A stretch of DNA of 64,000 bases from the NCBI RefSeq assembly GCF_963668085.1, contig NZ_OY764059.1:1550001-1614000 (forward strand), written 5' to 3'. The number at the start of each line of letters is the position of its first letter. The stretch's first letter is position 1. This document shows positions 1-8,419 of this stretch, one piece after another. The translations under genes and the position numbers were made by a program. The DNA comes from an uncultured Ilyobacter sp. GTDB taxonomy: Bacteria; Fusobacteriota; Fusobacteriia; Fusobacteriales; Fusobacteriaceae. The notes under the pieces were generated by a model. It saw only the letters and a list, made by a program, of their open reading frames with translations, searched no databases and was not told where the DNA came from.

Positions 1-1511
1 TTTACTATTTCCTGAAGTGCTCCTTCATTATCAAGAATTGCAAAGGCCACAAACAGGCATAGTCCTGTACTGTCTATAGCAGCTGTCGCCACTTGAAGGT
101 TTCTCGAAAGGTCTACCTGACCCTCTTTCTTTAGAGGATCTACAGTTCCACCTACTCCCAAAATATTTGCAGTAACAGAATATCCCGCTGTATGGTCAGC
201 TCCCATAGGAGTGGTAGCATAAGTTACCCCTATACCCTTTACTGACCTCGGATCATAGGCAGGAAGAGCCTGTTTCTTTACAACTGGTACTCTCTCTGTA
301 CCAAAGGCCTGTCCTGTAAATGCTGCTCCGTTACCTATAATACGACCTATAGGAGATCCTTTACCTACTTCTTCTACAAGTTTTATGGCAGCTTTGTCAT
401 CTCCTAGCTCTATATATTTCCCTTCCATGGCAATTCCCACGGCAACTCCTGTATCTATGGTATCTATACCTATATCATCACAAAGTCTGTCCATTTTTGC
501 AATGGAATCAAGATTCTTTATGTGGCAATGAGATCCAAATGCCCATATGGTCTCATATTCAAATCCACCAGTTAGATAATCTCCATTTTCATCATTGTAC
601 ATCTGAGAACATCTCATGATGCAGCCAGGATGACATGCATGGGTGGCATTTCCCTTCCTTTTGTTTATTAGTTCATACATAGTTTCACCGCTTATATTTT
701 CTGCAAATTCAAAACGTCCGTTTCTAAAATTGTCTGTAGGTAGTCCTCCAGCTTCATTTAGAATATTTACAAGAACTGCAGTTCCGTATGTAGGAAGTCC
801 CTGACCAGAAACAGGGTGGTCTAATATCATCTTAGAAAATGATCTAGAGGCCTTCATAAATGAGTCCTTATCATGATATTTTACTTCATTTGTTTTTCCG
901 CTGTCTATGAGTATCGCCTTTATTCCCTTAGAGCCTAGTACGGCTCCAGTCCCTCCACGTCCGCAGTGTCTTGTAGGGTGCCCCTCTGTATCAGTGACAG
1001 CTATAGAGGCAGCAGAAAGCTTCATCTCACCAGCTTGGCCAATAGACATTACTGTAGCCTTACTTCCAAATTTTTCCCTTAAGATATCCCCTGTTTCATA
1101 ATTTCCCTTCATCCTCAGATAACTTGCATCCTCTATAGAAACACCTTCACCAGTTACTTTTATGAGATTTAGCTCTTCTTTGTCAGGCTTGTCCTCAATT
1201 ATTATCGCCTTATATCCAAGTTTTGCAAGAGTCTGCGCAGCTGTTCCTCCTGCATTAGATTCTTTTATCCCTCCAGTCAGAGGACTCTTCGCTCCCACAC
1301 TGAGCCTTCCCGAGCTAGGAGCCATTGAACCAGAAAGAAGCCCAGGAGCTATGACAAGTTTGTTATTTTTCCCTAGAGGATGACATGTAGCATCCACTTC
1401 TTCAGAAATAATTTTAGATGTAAGCCCTCTGCCTCCCAATGCCATGTACTCAGATTTTACTTCTTCGTAAGTAATAGATTTGTTTCGCATATTAATACGA
1501 CAGATTTTCAA
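1..1511 (-). CDS. Aldehyde:ferredoxin oxidoreductase family protein (3' end cut by window)
   Basis: Tungsten or molybdenum pterin enzyme that oxidises aldehydes to acids with ferredoxin as partner in anaerobes. About 503 codons are visible against roughly 600 for the family; the C-terminus lies beyond position 1. The translation shows the N-terminal pterin-binding domain (GGRGLTSKII near residue 30, then a Gly-rich stretch with LTGGIKESNAGG near 80) and a Cys cluster near residues 290-300 spaced C-x3-C-x3-C (ACHPGCIMRC), the likely [4Fe-4S] ligands. Many AORs have C-x2-C-x3-C, so this is probably a variant AOR subfamily. Start chosen: TTG at 1511, because AAAGGAGGG lies just upstream. The gene follows a structured leader (1530-1626), consistent with cofactor-sensing control. 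Substrate cannot be told from sequence. Confidence 0.88.
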   Translation of the reverse strand, partial: MKICRINMRNKSITYEEVKSEYMALGGRGLTSKIISEEVDATCHPLGKNNKLVIAPGLLSGSMAPSSGRLSVGAKSPLTGGIKESNAGGTAAQTLAKLGYKAIIIEDKPDKEELNLIKVTGEGVSIEDASYLRMKGNYETGDILREKFGSKATVMSIGQAGEMKLSAASIAVTDTEGHPTRHCGRGGTGAVLGSKGIKAILIDSGKTNEVKYHDKDSFMKASRSFSKMILDHPVSGQGLPTYGTAVLVNILNEAGGLPTDNFRNGRFEFAENISGETMYELINKRKGNATHACHPGCIMRCSQMYNDENGDYLTGGFEYETIWAFGSHCHIKNLDSIAKMDRLCDDIGIDTIDTGVAVGIAMEGKYIELGDDKAAIKLVEEVGKGSPIGRIIGNGAAFTGQAFGTERVPVVKKQALPAYDPRSVKGIGVTYATTPMGADHTAGYSVTANILGVGGTVDPLKKEGQVDLSRNLQVATAAIDSTGLCLFVAFAILDNEGALQEIV

Positions 1512-1529
1512 AATAAATCCCTCCTTTTT

Positions 1530-1626
1530 TTGGCTCCTTTCCAAACGCGGGAGGCAGACCGGTTTCCCTGTCTACCCAGTGGTGCAGTTCCCTAGACTTT
1601 CTCCTTAGGAATTTACACTCGGAGTA
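1530..1626 (-). promoter_or_regulatory. Structured 5' leader, candidate Moco/Tuco riboswitch
   Basis: The roughly 100 bases upstream of the oxidoreductase are GC-rich against an AT-rich background. On the minus strand they begin ACTCCGAG and end GCCTCCC...AAAGGAGCC, so CTCC and GGAG can close the element. Inside is a GTCTA/TAGAC hairpin and a GG-GAAA-CC tetraloop stem flanked by AGAC/GTCT. The ribosome-binding site AGGAGGG follows within 10 bases, and the CCTCC of the leader could mask it, suggesting translational control. Location before a pterin enzyme, the GNRA-capped stem and the GCCTCC motif suggest the molybdenum/tungsten cofactor riboswitch class. This is by resemblance and context, not a covariance search. 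Confidence 0.5.
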
Positions 1627-1639
1627 GTATTAAAAAATA

Positions 1640-2100
1640 AATTCTTTATAATTTATTTACCCAATATTAAATTTTAATTTGAGTGAACAAAATATATTTC
1701 ATTACAACTAACTCAAGTCTCGATATTCATATTACTATCTAAATTTTCTTTTTCCAAAAACAAACTATATTTTTAGAGCATTATAAGGTTTTTCAGCAAA
1801 TATACTTTGCTGAAAGCTTATTCATAAAAAATAAAGCAAAACCTACATTAAACAGATACACCTAATACCTTGAATTCCTTTTTAAAATTTATCTAGGGAT
1901 AAATATTTTAAAACAGATCAAAATTGTCAGATAAAGACACACATATCAAACTAAGAGCAAAACTTTACTTCATCTATAGTTTTTAAGCTTTAGGTTTCTG
2001 ATGACCAAAATTAAAACTTTATATTTTTAAAGTTTTTTCTGTCGATAAGTAGTATATTAAATTTATAAACAAATTCTGTGTATAAAAATTAAGAAAGAGA
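1640..2100. other. Intergenic AT-rich stretch with one strong hairpin
   Basis: About 460 bases with no convincing gene between the oxidoreductase leader and the lipoprotein gene. The only clear structure is a perfect 10-bp inverted repeat with a 5-base loop at 1791-1815 (TTTCAGCAAA / TTTGCTGAAA). It has no T-run on either side, so it is not a normal intrinsic terminator. The promoters for both neighbours should lie here, but I cannot pick them with confidence in such AT-rich sequence. Confidence 0.6.
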
Positions 2101-2108
2101 GGAATTTT

Positions 2109-2546
2109 ATGAAGTACGTAATAGGAATTATCCTAGTATTTATGGCCTTTGGATGTATGTCCACCCCGAAAAATCTAGGAGTAAAATCAGGAAAATTGTC
2201 TCCTTTGAAATCATCACCTAATGGTGTATCTTCACAGACAGACCAGGTGAAAAAACAGGTAAAACCTCTTGTGTTAGACATCCCTGTAAGTGATGCAAAA
2301 CAAATAATCAAAGATGCATGCAATGACTATGGCCGACACGAAATTATGAAAGAATCTGAAGATTATCTCTATACAGTTTTTATAACTGGGATAATGCGAT
2401 ATCGAGATGATGTAGAATTTTATTTTGATGCTGAAAACAAAGTTATTCATTATCGTTCACAGAGCAGAATAGGTTATTCAGATATGGGATTAAATCGAAA
2501 AAGGTATAATGCACTGGCAGAATTTTATTACAAAAATAAACAATAA
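2109..2546 (+). CDS. Putative small lipoprotein, unknown function
   Basis: 145 residues. The N-terminus has a short hydrophobic signal (KYVIGIILVFMAFG) followed by Cys16 in a lipobox-like AFGC context, so the product is probably a lipid-anchored envelope protein. Residues 17-55 are low complexity and rich in Lys, Ser and Pro; the rest is a small soluble domain with many aromatic residues (DYLYTVFITG, VEFYFDAENKVIHYRS). The pattern resembles DUF1499-like lipoproteins, but I do not recognise the family with certainty. Start: ATG with GAGAGG 7 bases upstream. It stands alone, flanked by gene-free sequence on both sides. The lipobox has Phe at -2, which is unusual. Confidence 0.7.
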   Translation: MKYVIGIILVFMAFGCMSTPKNLGVKSGKLSPLKSSPNGVSSQTDQVKKQVKPLVLDIPVSDAKQIIKDACNDYGRHEIMKESEDYLYTVFITGIMRYRDDVEFYFDAENKVIHYRSQSRIGYSDMGLNRKRYNALAEFYYKNKQ

Positions 2547-3182
2547 ACTACTCCAGTTGCTAGTTTGAAGAGATTCTCTTTAATTACTGAATTTATCCCA
2601 AAAGCAGAGTCAAAGGATTTTGTCACGAATGAAAATCGATAAAAGACAGAAAAATTAACACGAATAGTGACAAACCCTTTTAGCCACAGAGGGCACAGAG
2701 AAAAGTAGGGAGTATCAAAGAATGAAAAACAAAACTACAAATACTCTTTTTTGCGAAATATTTTTATCCCTTTTCCCTTGCCATTGACAAAATCAGCGTT
2801 AAGAATAACCGAAGTTAAATCCTTAGAAAAAAATGACTGTTTGAGAGCAGCGATTAGCCATAAAATAATGAGTTATACGAGTATATTTTATGGTTCTCAG
2901 GAACTTGATTTTTTAGTTTCATCACTCATTTTAGATTTTCAAGGTTCTTTAGCTGATTTTTCACAGGGTTGAACTTTTGTTTATGCCCTGACCGAAGGGA
3001 GGAAATGCCCTTGGGGGTGCTTTTTTTTCAAGAGAAAAGTAACGGTAATCTGAATAAATTAAATACCTTAATCTTAAAAATATTTTGATTTATTGCTTGA
3101 TTCATTTTGACAAAAATATAAAAAATGGAGTATCGGCTTTTTCACGTTACTCCGAAGATCAATTTGATTTTAAGAAATTAAG
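2547..3182. repeat. Gene-poor block resembling a dispersed non-coding repeat
   Basis: About 635 bases without a credible gene. The composition is patchy: a segment near 2682-2700 (AGCCACAGAGGGCACAGAG) and one at 2960-3025 with stacked G/C runs (CCCTGACCGAAGGG can fold as a small hairpin, then CCCTTGGGGGTGC followed by eight T) stand out from the AT-rich surroundings. Hairpin GGAGTA...TACTCC lies at about 3126-3152. A 73-codon open frame at 2751-2972 has no ribosome-binding site and no recognisable protein features. It looks like an intergenic repeat or the remains of one; no second copy occurs in this window, so this is inference. Confidence 0.3.
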
Positions 3183-3734
3183 TTATTTCAGAGGTTCTGT
3201 GATATATTTTTTATATTCATCTATTTTAAAGCTCAACCTCTCAGCGAGATATTTGTTGCTAAATTTCAAAGATTCCAATATATACTGGGCCTCTTCTCTA
3301 TATGATATTATTTTTTCTTTATTCCAGTGTTTCGGAGGTTTCTGTAAGTTTGTTATTCTGTCAGACATCTTTACTATGCCCACCTCTTTTGGACAGTCTA
3401 AAATCTTTTTTATGGAATTTTGCATCTGCTCATATTTTTCAATATTTTTGTCTTTTGTCAGTGCAAATACTCCTGTAGAAACCTCTATACCAAAAACCTC
3501 TGCCAACTCCTCATAGCTAGTCGCAGTGTCTTCTAAGGTATCATGCAGGAGAGCCAGCTGAAGGGCATATTCTATATCGAAATCTTTGCAAGATTCCCAG
3601 GCAAACATGACCTCCATGGCTACATTGCTTAGATGGACTACATAGGGTAATCCGTCAACCGGAAGCTTTTGCTTTTTATGTTTTTCTCCTGCAAATAAAA
3701 TAGTTTTCTGATACAAATCCTGTTTTAAATACAT
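3183..3734 (-). CDS. HD-domain (p)ppGpp hydrolase-like protein (small alarmone hydrolase)
   Basis: 183 residues, matching only the N-terminal hydrolase half of RelA/SpoT. Metal-binding residues typical of the family are visible: His34 (VVHLSN), His64-Asp65 and Glu68-Asp69 in LLHDTLEDT. The synthetase, TGS and ACT domains are absent, so this is a stand-alone HD protein of the small alarmone hydrolase/MESH1 type; hydrolysis of (p)ppGpp or a related nucleotide is the likely reaction, but the substrate is not proven. Start: ATG with TGGAGATG upstream. It follows the HAD gene by about 50 bases on the same strand. Confidence 0.82.
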   Translation of the reverse strand: MYLKQDLYQKTILFAGEKHKKQKLPVDGLPYVVHLSNVAMEVMFAWESCKDFDIEYALQLALLHDTLEDTATSYEELAEVFGIEVSTGVFALTKDKNIEKYEQMQNSIKKILDCPKEVGIVKMSDRITNLQKPPKHWNKEKIISYREEAQYILESLKFSNKYLAERLSFKIDEYKKYITEPLK

Positions 3735-3785
3735 CTTTCATCTCCAAGGTTTATCTTTGATGTGTCCGCAGTATTTAATTTCAAA

Positions 3786-4391
3786 CTATAAAGAACAATC
3801 ATATTCGAGCAGCTTCTCCTTCAAATCAATAGATGATGTAAAAAGTACTGTTTTGAATCCTAATTTTTCAGCACTTATAATATTTTCCTTTGTATCATCT
3901 ATAAATATTGACTCAGACGGGTTTATATCGTACCTATCGGACAACGTATTATAAATTTCATTTTCTGGTTTCAGTTGGTTTTCTCTGTACGAGACTATCC
4001 CCCCTTCGAAATTTCTAAAAAAATCATATTTCTTGGAGACTTTTTCAAAGGCTAACAAATGAAAATTAGACAAAAAATATATTTTATATCCCATAAGTTT
4101 TAATTTTTTTAAAATTTCTACAACATCTTTCATCGGGGTAAGTATTTCATACCAGTTATTCATCACTTCCCTTATAAGCTGGTCATTTTCTAGATTCCTG
4201 TCACAAATCCTGTTAATTGCTTCCTCTTCTGTAATTACTCCCCTATCAAGCATAATCCATTCATTACTTTTAAATACCTCTTGGTAAATTTTATAGGCTC
4301 TTTGCTTATCAGGAATTTTTTTATATGTATATTCCAAAGGCTCAAAATTAAGCAATACTCTCCCTAAATCAAATATAATATTTTTTATCAT
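3786..4391 (-). CDS. HAD-superfamily hydrolase (subfamily IA)
   Basis: 201 residues. HAD motif I is IIFDLGRV with nucleophile Asp8; the second Asp is replaced by Gly as in YihX/haloacid dehalogenase-like members. Motif II is the Ser in YFLSNFH (near residue 110), motif III is the Lys in LKPENEIY, and motif IV is FIDDTKENI near residue 167. The all-alpha cap lies between motifs I and II. Probably a small-molecule phosphatase in the cytoplasm; the YihX-like glucose-1-phosphatase group is the closest by pattern, though the substrate cannot be assigned. Start: ATG preceded by GAGAGATGAG. Likely co-transcribed with the HD hydrolase downstream. Confidence 0.85.
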   Translation of the reverse strand: MIKNIIFDLGRVLLNFEPLEYTYKKIPDKQRAYKIYQEVFKSNEWIMLDRGVITEEEAINRICDRNLENDQLIREVMNNWYEILTPMKDVVEILKKLKLMGYKIYFLSNFHLLAFEKVSKKYDFFRNFEGGIVSYRENQLKPENEIYNTLSDRYDINPSESIFIDDTKENIISAEKLGFKTVLFTSSIDLKEKLLEYDCSL

Positions 4392-4464
4392 AATCTCATC
4401 TCTCGCTTTCGATTTTTTTTAGCACTGCATACCAACTAGAAAGTCTAACTCACCATAGTTTAAA

Positions 4465-4854
4465 CTACTTTTTTTCTGCAAATAAAAAATTATCTTTAGT
4501 AATACTTCCATCAGATTCAACATAACCTTGATTTTTCTCTTCAATAATACTAAAGTTATTTTTCAGCAATTCCTGTTTTATACTATCTGCAGAATAGTAA
4601 TTAAAAAATATCTTTTCCTCGGAAAAGCCTGTACTCTCATAACCTTTTTCTTTACCACTCATGAAACTAATATAAATTTTCCCAAATTGTTTTAAATACT
4701 TCGATACTTTAAAAATTAATTCTCTCATCTCTTTATTATGCAAGTGGACTATACAAAAGGACATTATAATTATATCAAAGGAGTCCGGTTCAAATTCTAT
4801 CTCCCTCAAATCCTTACAAATAAAATTTAAAATCCCTTCTTTGTGCAGTTTTGT
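4465..4854 (-). pseudogene. C-terminal fragment of a SAM-dependent methyltransferase
   Basis: The readable frame encodes the second half of a class I methyltransferase: FICKDLREIEF, then the motif-II-like FDIIIMSFCIVHL, then FGKIYISFMSG and a C-terminal strand region. The glycine-rich SAM-binding motif I (GxGxG) and the first helices are missing. The frame runs back from the first usable codon (TTG 4809) to a TAG at 4855-4857, only 14 bases from the stop of the ABC exporter gene, so there is no room for the lost half. A 114-residue product could start at the TTG, but no good ribosome-binding site precedes it. Best read as a 5'-deleted remnant. Confidence 0.7.
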
Positions 4855-4868
4855 CTATTAAATATTTT

Positions 4869-6632
4869 TTACTCGTTACTATCTATCTCGTCAGGGATGA
4901 ACCCCTTATACTGAGCTTCGTACAGGGAACTGTATATGCCCTTTTCCTTTAGCAACTCTTCATGGGTTCCAGTCTCCTGTATCCCGTCTTTATTGATTAC
5001 AACAATCTCATCTGCGTGCTTTATGGTAGTGAGACGGTGGGCAATAATAAGGCTAGTTCTTCCCCGAGACAATTTTTCCAAAGATTTTTGAATCTTAAAC
5101 TCAGTTTCATTGTCAAGGGCGGAAGTGGCCTCATCTAATATCAGTATAGGGGGATTTTTTAGGAATACTCTTGCAATGCTTATCCTTTGCTTCTGACCTC
5201 CAGAAAGCTTTATACCTCTTTCTCCCACGTCGGTATCATAGCCTTTTTCAAGGCTCATGATAAAATCATGAATTTCTGCATTTTTAGCCGCCTGGATCAT
5301 CTCTTCCTCTGTGGCATTTATATCTCCGTAGATTATATTATCTCTGATTGTCCCAGCAAATAAAAAGACATCTTGTGAGACCAGACCAATATTTTTCCTT
5401 AGGCTGCTGATTTTTATATCTTTGATATTGATATCGTCAATGGAAATCTCTCCTGAATCAACTTCATAAAATCTAGGAATTAGATGGCATAAAGTTGTCT
5501 TACCTCCCCCAGAAGGCCCCACAAGGGCGATTGCCTTTCCAGGTTCTATATTTAGATTAATACCAGAGATTATATTGTGATTTTCATTATAGGCAAAAGT
5601 TACATTTTTGAAATTTATCTTTCCCTTGCAGCTCTCTAGCTCTAAGGCGTCTTCACTGTCTTTGATGAGAGGTTCTATAGCCATAATTTCATTAAATCTT
5701 GCAAATCCCGTCATTCCTGATTCAAACTGCTGAACTGAATTGGTAAGCCTTCTTATTGGAACTAAAAAAGCATTGGTGTATAAAGTAAAAGCCACTAAAT
5801 CTGGAAAATTCATCTTCCCCTTGTAAATAAGAAAGCCTCCTAAGCCTAGAACTACTATATTTAAAAGATTTATAAAAAAATGCATACCACCCATAAAAAC
5901 AGCCATCTGCATATAAGCTTCATTTTTAGAGTTTTTAAATAGCACATTGCTCTCATTGAATTTGTTGATCTCATGCTCTTCATTTGCAAATGATTTCGAT
6001 ACCCTTATTCCTGAAATACTGCTCTCAAGCTGTGCATTTACACCTGATATTTTTTCCTTAACTTTTTTAAATCCCTGTGACATTTTTTTTCTTCTTTTTA
6101 CTGCGAAAAAAACCAGCATTGGCACAACAGTATATACCCCTAAAGCTAATTGCCAGTTTAGAGCCAGCATGGCAAAGAAAGATCCTATCAGCATAATCGC
6201 CGAAAGAAAAACATCTTCAGGAACATGATGAGCCATCTCAGTCATCTCATTAAGATCATTGACCATTCTAGACATTATATGCCCTACTCTTGTCTTGTCA
6301 TAAAAACGAAAAGAAAGTTTCTGAAGATGTAAAAACAGTTCTTTTCTTAAGTCATACTCAATTCTTATTCCTAGAATATGACCCCAGTAATCATTTACAA
6401 ACTGAAAAAATACCCTTAAAATATATAAGCCCAGCAAAACCAATACAAAAATAAAATAACCTCTAAACTCATTTCTCGGCAGAAGATCATTTAATGCATA
6501 TTTTGCCAGCATTGGATAAGCCAGGTCAATAAATGCCACAAAAAAAGCACAGACCATGTCAATGGTAAAAAGCTTTTTATGGGGCCTATAAAATTTTCCA
6601 AATTCTTTAATCATAGAAAAATCAAACTTCAT
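4869..6632 (-). CDS. ABC exporter, fused membrane and ATPase domains
   Basis: 587 residues, the normal size for a half-transporter that works as a dimer in the inner membrane. Residues 1-310 hold six predicted membrane helices of the type 1 exporter domain; residues 335-575 hold the ATPase with Walker A GPSGGGKTT, Q-loop region, signature LSGGQKQR, Walker B ILILDEATSALD and H-loop IAHRLTT. It resembles MsbA/BmrA-type lipid or multidrug exporters; the cargo cannot be assigned. Start: ATG with GGAGGAATAAG upstream. It is separated from the RqcH gene by a strong terminator (6717-6747) and runs toward the methyltransferase fragment. Confidence 0.92.
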   Translation of the reverse strand: MKFDFSMIKEFGKFYRPHKKLFTIDMVCAFFVAFIDLAYPMLAKYALNDLLPRNEFRGYFIFVLVLLGLYILRVFFQFVNDYWGHILGIRIEYDLRKELFLHLQKLSFRFYDKTRVGHIMSRMVNDLNEMTEMAHHVPEDVFLSAIMLIGSFFAMLALNWQLALGVYTVVPMLVFFAVKRRKKMSQGFKKVKEKISGVNAQLESSISGIRVSKSFANEEHEINKFNESNVLFKNSKNEAYMQMAVFMGGMHFFINLLNIVVLGLGGFLIYKGKMNFPDLVAFTLYTNAFLVPIRRLTNSVQQFESGMTGFARFNEIMAIEPLIKDSEDALELESCKGKINFKNVTFAYNENHNIISGINLNIEPGKAIALVGPSGGGKTTLCHLIPRFYEVDSGEISIDDINIKDIKISSLRKNIGLVSQDVFLFAGTIRDNIIYGDINATEEEMIQAAKNAEIHDFIMSLEKGYDTDVGERGIKLSGGQKQRISIARVFLKNPPILILDEATSALDNETEFKIQKSLEKLSRGRTSLIIAHRLTTIKHADEIVVINKDGIQETGTHEELLKEKGIYSSLYEAQYKGFIPDEIDSNE

Positions 6633-6716
6633 CTTATTCCTCCGTTATATAAAACCATATTTAACAAGCAACCTTTGATATTAACTTTATTTTAACATAA
6701 ATTTTTAGAGTATTGC

Positions 6717-6747
6717 AAAAAAGAGACAGATAATCTGTCTCTTTTTT
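6717..6747 (-). terminator. Intrinsic terminator of rqcH
   Basis: AAAAAAGAGACAGAT / ATCTGTCTCTTTTTT forms a near-perfect hairpin right after the rqcH stop codon, with a T-run on the minus strand. The flanking A-run also makes it potentially active in the plus direction. Confidence 0.9.
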
Positions 6748-6748
6748 C

Positions 6749-8368
6749 TTATATAGACTCAGGCTTAACAACCAATATAGATTCCTGATTATTATATGTC
6801 ACAAAACCAGGTTTCCCCCCCTTTGGTTTGTTTAGGTATTTTTTCAAAGTATAGTCTATCAATACCTTTTCCCCAGGCAGGGTTTTTGAATAAAAGGCAG
6901 CCACTTCTGCCCCCTTGAATATCACTTCCTCTGTGAATTCTCCATTCCAACGGATTATAACATGGCTTCCTGGAACCTCTTTTGAGTGAAGCCACATATC
7001 ATTTCGGTCGGCTATTTTAAAAGAAAGGTTGTCGTTTTCAAGATTATTTCTTCCATAAAGGATCTGATACTCTTCAAATTCTATGATTCCATAATTAAGG
7101 GGTGCAGTTTTTTTCTTTTTCAGAGTTTTTACTGCTTTTATATACTTTCCTGCCACAAGTTCATCTTTTATGGTATTAAGATTTTCCATAGTAGAACTTT
7201 CTTCTAGAAAGCTTTTCACCCCCTGAAGATAGTCTATCTCATTTTTTACCTCTTGGTATCTTTTGAGATTAAACTCAAAACCCCGTTTTAACTTATTATA
7301 CTTTTTATAATATCTGTCTAGATTTTCCTTAGGTGAAAAATTTGGATTCAGAATGATAGTCGTCTCACAGTTGTTGTAAAAATCAAAGAGCACCGCTTCT
7401 TTCTGTCCTCTTTTTATAGAGTAAAGATTTGCTGCTAGAATATCACCTATCTCCTTTGATTTTTCATGCTTTCTATTTTTATCCATCTCTTTTTCTAGAA
7501 TCTTCAGGGTACGCTTATTTTTTTTGATCTCTTTTTCCACAACATTCAAGAGAGAGGAATAGAGATTATTATAAGATTCCGATGATTTTGTAGCCTCTAT
7601 ATAAAAATTTATCATCTTATTTATAGTCTCAAACTCCTCTTTCCTGTCAAAATCAGCATTTTTAACCTGAAAAACCGAGGCTAGGGTTATTTTTCTGTTT
7701 TTATAGTAAACAGTGGGAGTTCCTTTATTGTTTAACACTTCAAAAAAATCAGAAGTTGTTTCTATTGCTTTGGCAGCAACCATTCCAAGTCCCTCTATAC
7801 TCTTTACCATCTCCTTTGGTCTGCCTATCATCTCTTCAAGTTTTTCCCGAGGTATGTCAGCAGGCGAGATTTTCTTCTCAGTTACAGGCTGAGAATACTT
7901 GGCTCCTGGCAAGAGGACCCTAAGCTTATTTTCCTCGAGAGAGAATTTTTTCATAAGATCTAGTATCTCCCCATCCTTAGCAGTTAGAATAAGGTTGCTG
8001 TGTTTACCCATTATCTCAAAGTAGAGCATATACTCCTTGTACTCCCCCAGCTCATTTAATTTTCTAAATTTAAAAACTAGTATCCTGTCATACCCAAGCT
8101 GACTCACCTCTGTAATTATAGAGTTCAAGAGGTATTTTCTTAGATTCAGAGAGAAACTCATAGGGGTTTCCGGTGCATTTTCCTTGTTGTCTTTCAGATA
8201 GCACACAGGAAGAGAGGCGTTGCATGAAAAAAACATATTCAGCTTCCCAAAAAAAATCGAGGTTGAAAGTCTGCTGTATTGGAAAACCTTGGTTATTTTT
8301 CTACCTGTTAGAACCTCTGATAGTTCATCTTTGAGTTTATTTATAGATATGCCGTCTAAATATAGCAC
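6749..8368 (-). CDS. rqcH: NFACT-family ribosome quality-control factor RqcH (FbpA-like)
   Basis: 539 residues. RqcH/Rqc2 binds stalled 50S-peptidyl-tRNA complexes and directs Ala-tail addition. The sequence shows the NFACT-N domain (residues 1-150, LDGISINKLKDEL), helix-hairpin-helix region (IEGLGMVAAKAIE near 190), a long coiled coil (about 255-410, Lys/Glu rich) and the C-terminal NFACT-R domain with DMWLHSKEVPGSHVII. It is often annotated as fibronectin-binding protein; that role is secondary. Start: GTG with AAAGGAGATGG upstream, just after the terminator of the marR gene, so it probably has its own transcript or receives read-through. Confidence 0.9.
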   Translation of the reverse strand: MLYLDGISINKLKDELSEVLTGRKITKVFQYSRLSTSIFFGKLNMFFSCNASLPVCYLKDNKENAPETPMSFSLNLRKYLLNSIITEVSQLGYDRILVFKFRKLNELGEYKEYMLYFEIMGKHSNLILTAKDGEILDLMKKFSLEENKLRVLLPGAKYSQPVTEKKISPADIPREKLEEMIGRPKEMVKSIEGLGMVAAKAIETTSDFFEVLNNKGTPTVYYKNRKITLASVFQVKNADFDRKEEFETINKMINFYIEATKSSESYNNLYSSLLNVVEKEIKKNKRTLKILEKEMDKNRKHEKSKEIGDILAANLYSIKRGQKEAVLFDFYNNCETTIILNPNFSPKENLDRYYKKYNKLKRGFEFNLKRYQEVKNEIDYLQGVKSFLEESSTMENLNTIKDELVAGKYIKAVKTLKKKKTAPLNYGIIEFEEYQILYGRNNLENDNLSFKIADRNDMWLHSKEVPGSHVIIRWNGEFTEEVIFKGAEVAAFYSKTLPGEKVLIDYTLKKYLNKPKGGKPGFVTYNNQESILVVKPESI

Positions 8369-8385
8369 TTTACCATCTCCTTTTC

Positions 8386-8419
8386 AGAAAAAAAAGAACT
8401 TACCTCAGAAAGGTAAGTT
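8386..8419 (-). terminator. Intrinsic terminator of the PASTA-rsgA-rpe-marR operon
   Basis: Stem AACTTACCT / AGGTAAGTT (8397-8419) overlaps the end of the marR gene and is followed on the minus strand by eight T. It lies only about 20 bases before the rqcH start. Confidence 0.85.

Noticed and set aside
907..1595. Three plus-strand open frames opposite the oxidoreductase
   Set aside because: They are antisense shadows of the AOR gene and its leader, without ribosome-binding sites or protein-like composition.
1530..1626. Guanidine, THF or TPP riboswitch for the AOR leader
   Set aside because: The conserved blocks of these classes are absent; Moco/Tuco fits the gene and the folding better.
2751..2972. 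73-codon plus-strand frame in the gene-poor block
   Set aside because: No ribosome-binding site, unusual composition, and no family resemblance. Left as part of the repeat-like block.
3085..3516. 143-codon plus-strand frame
   Set aside because: Antisense to the HD hydrolase, whose motifs are strong.
6792..6995. 67-codon minus-strand frame within rqcH
   Set aside because: Out-of-frame overlap inside the intact NFACT-R domain.
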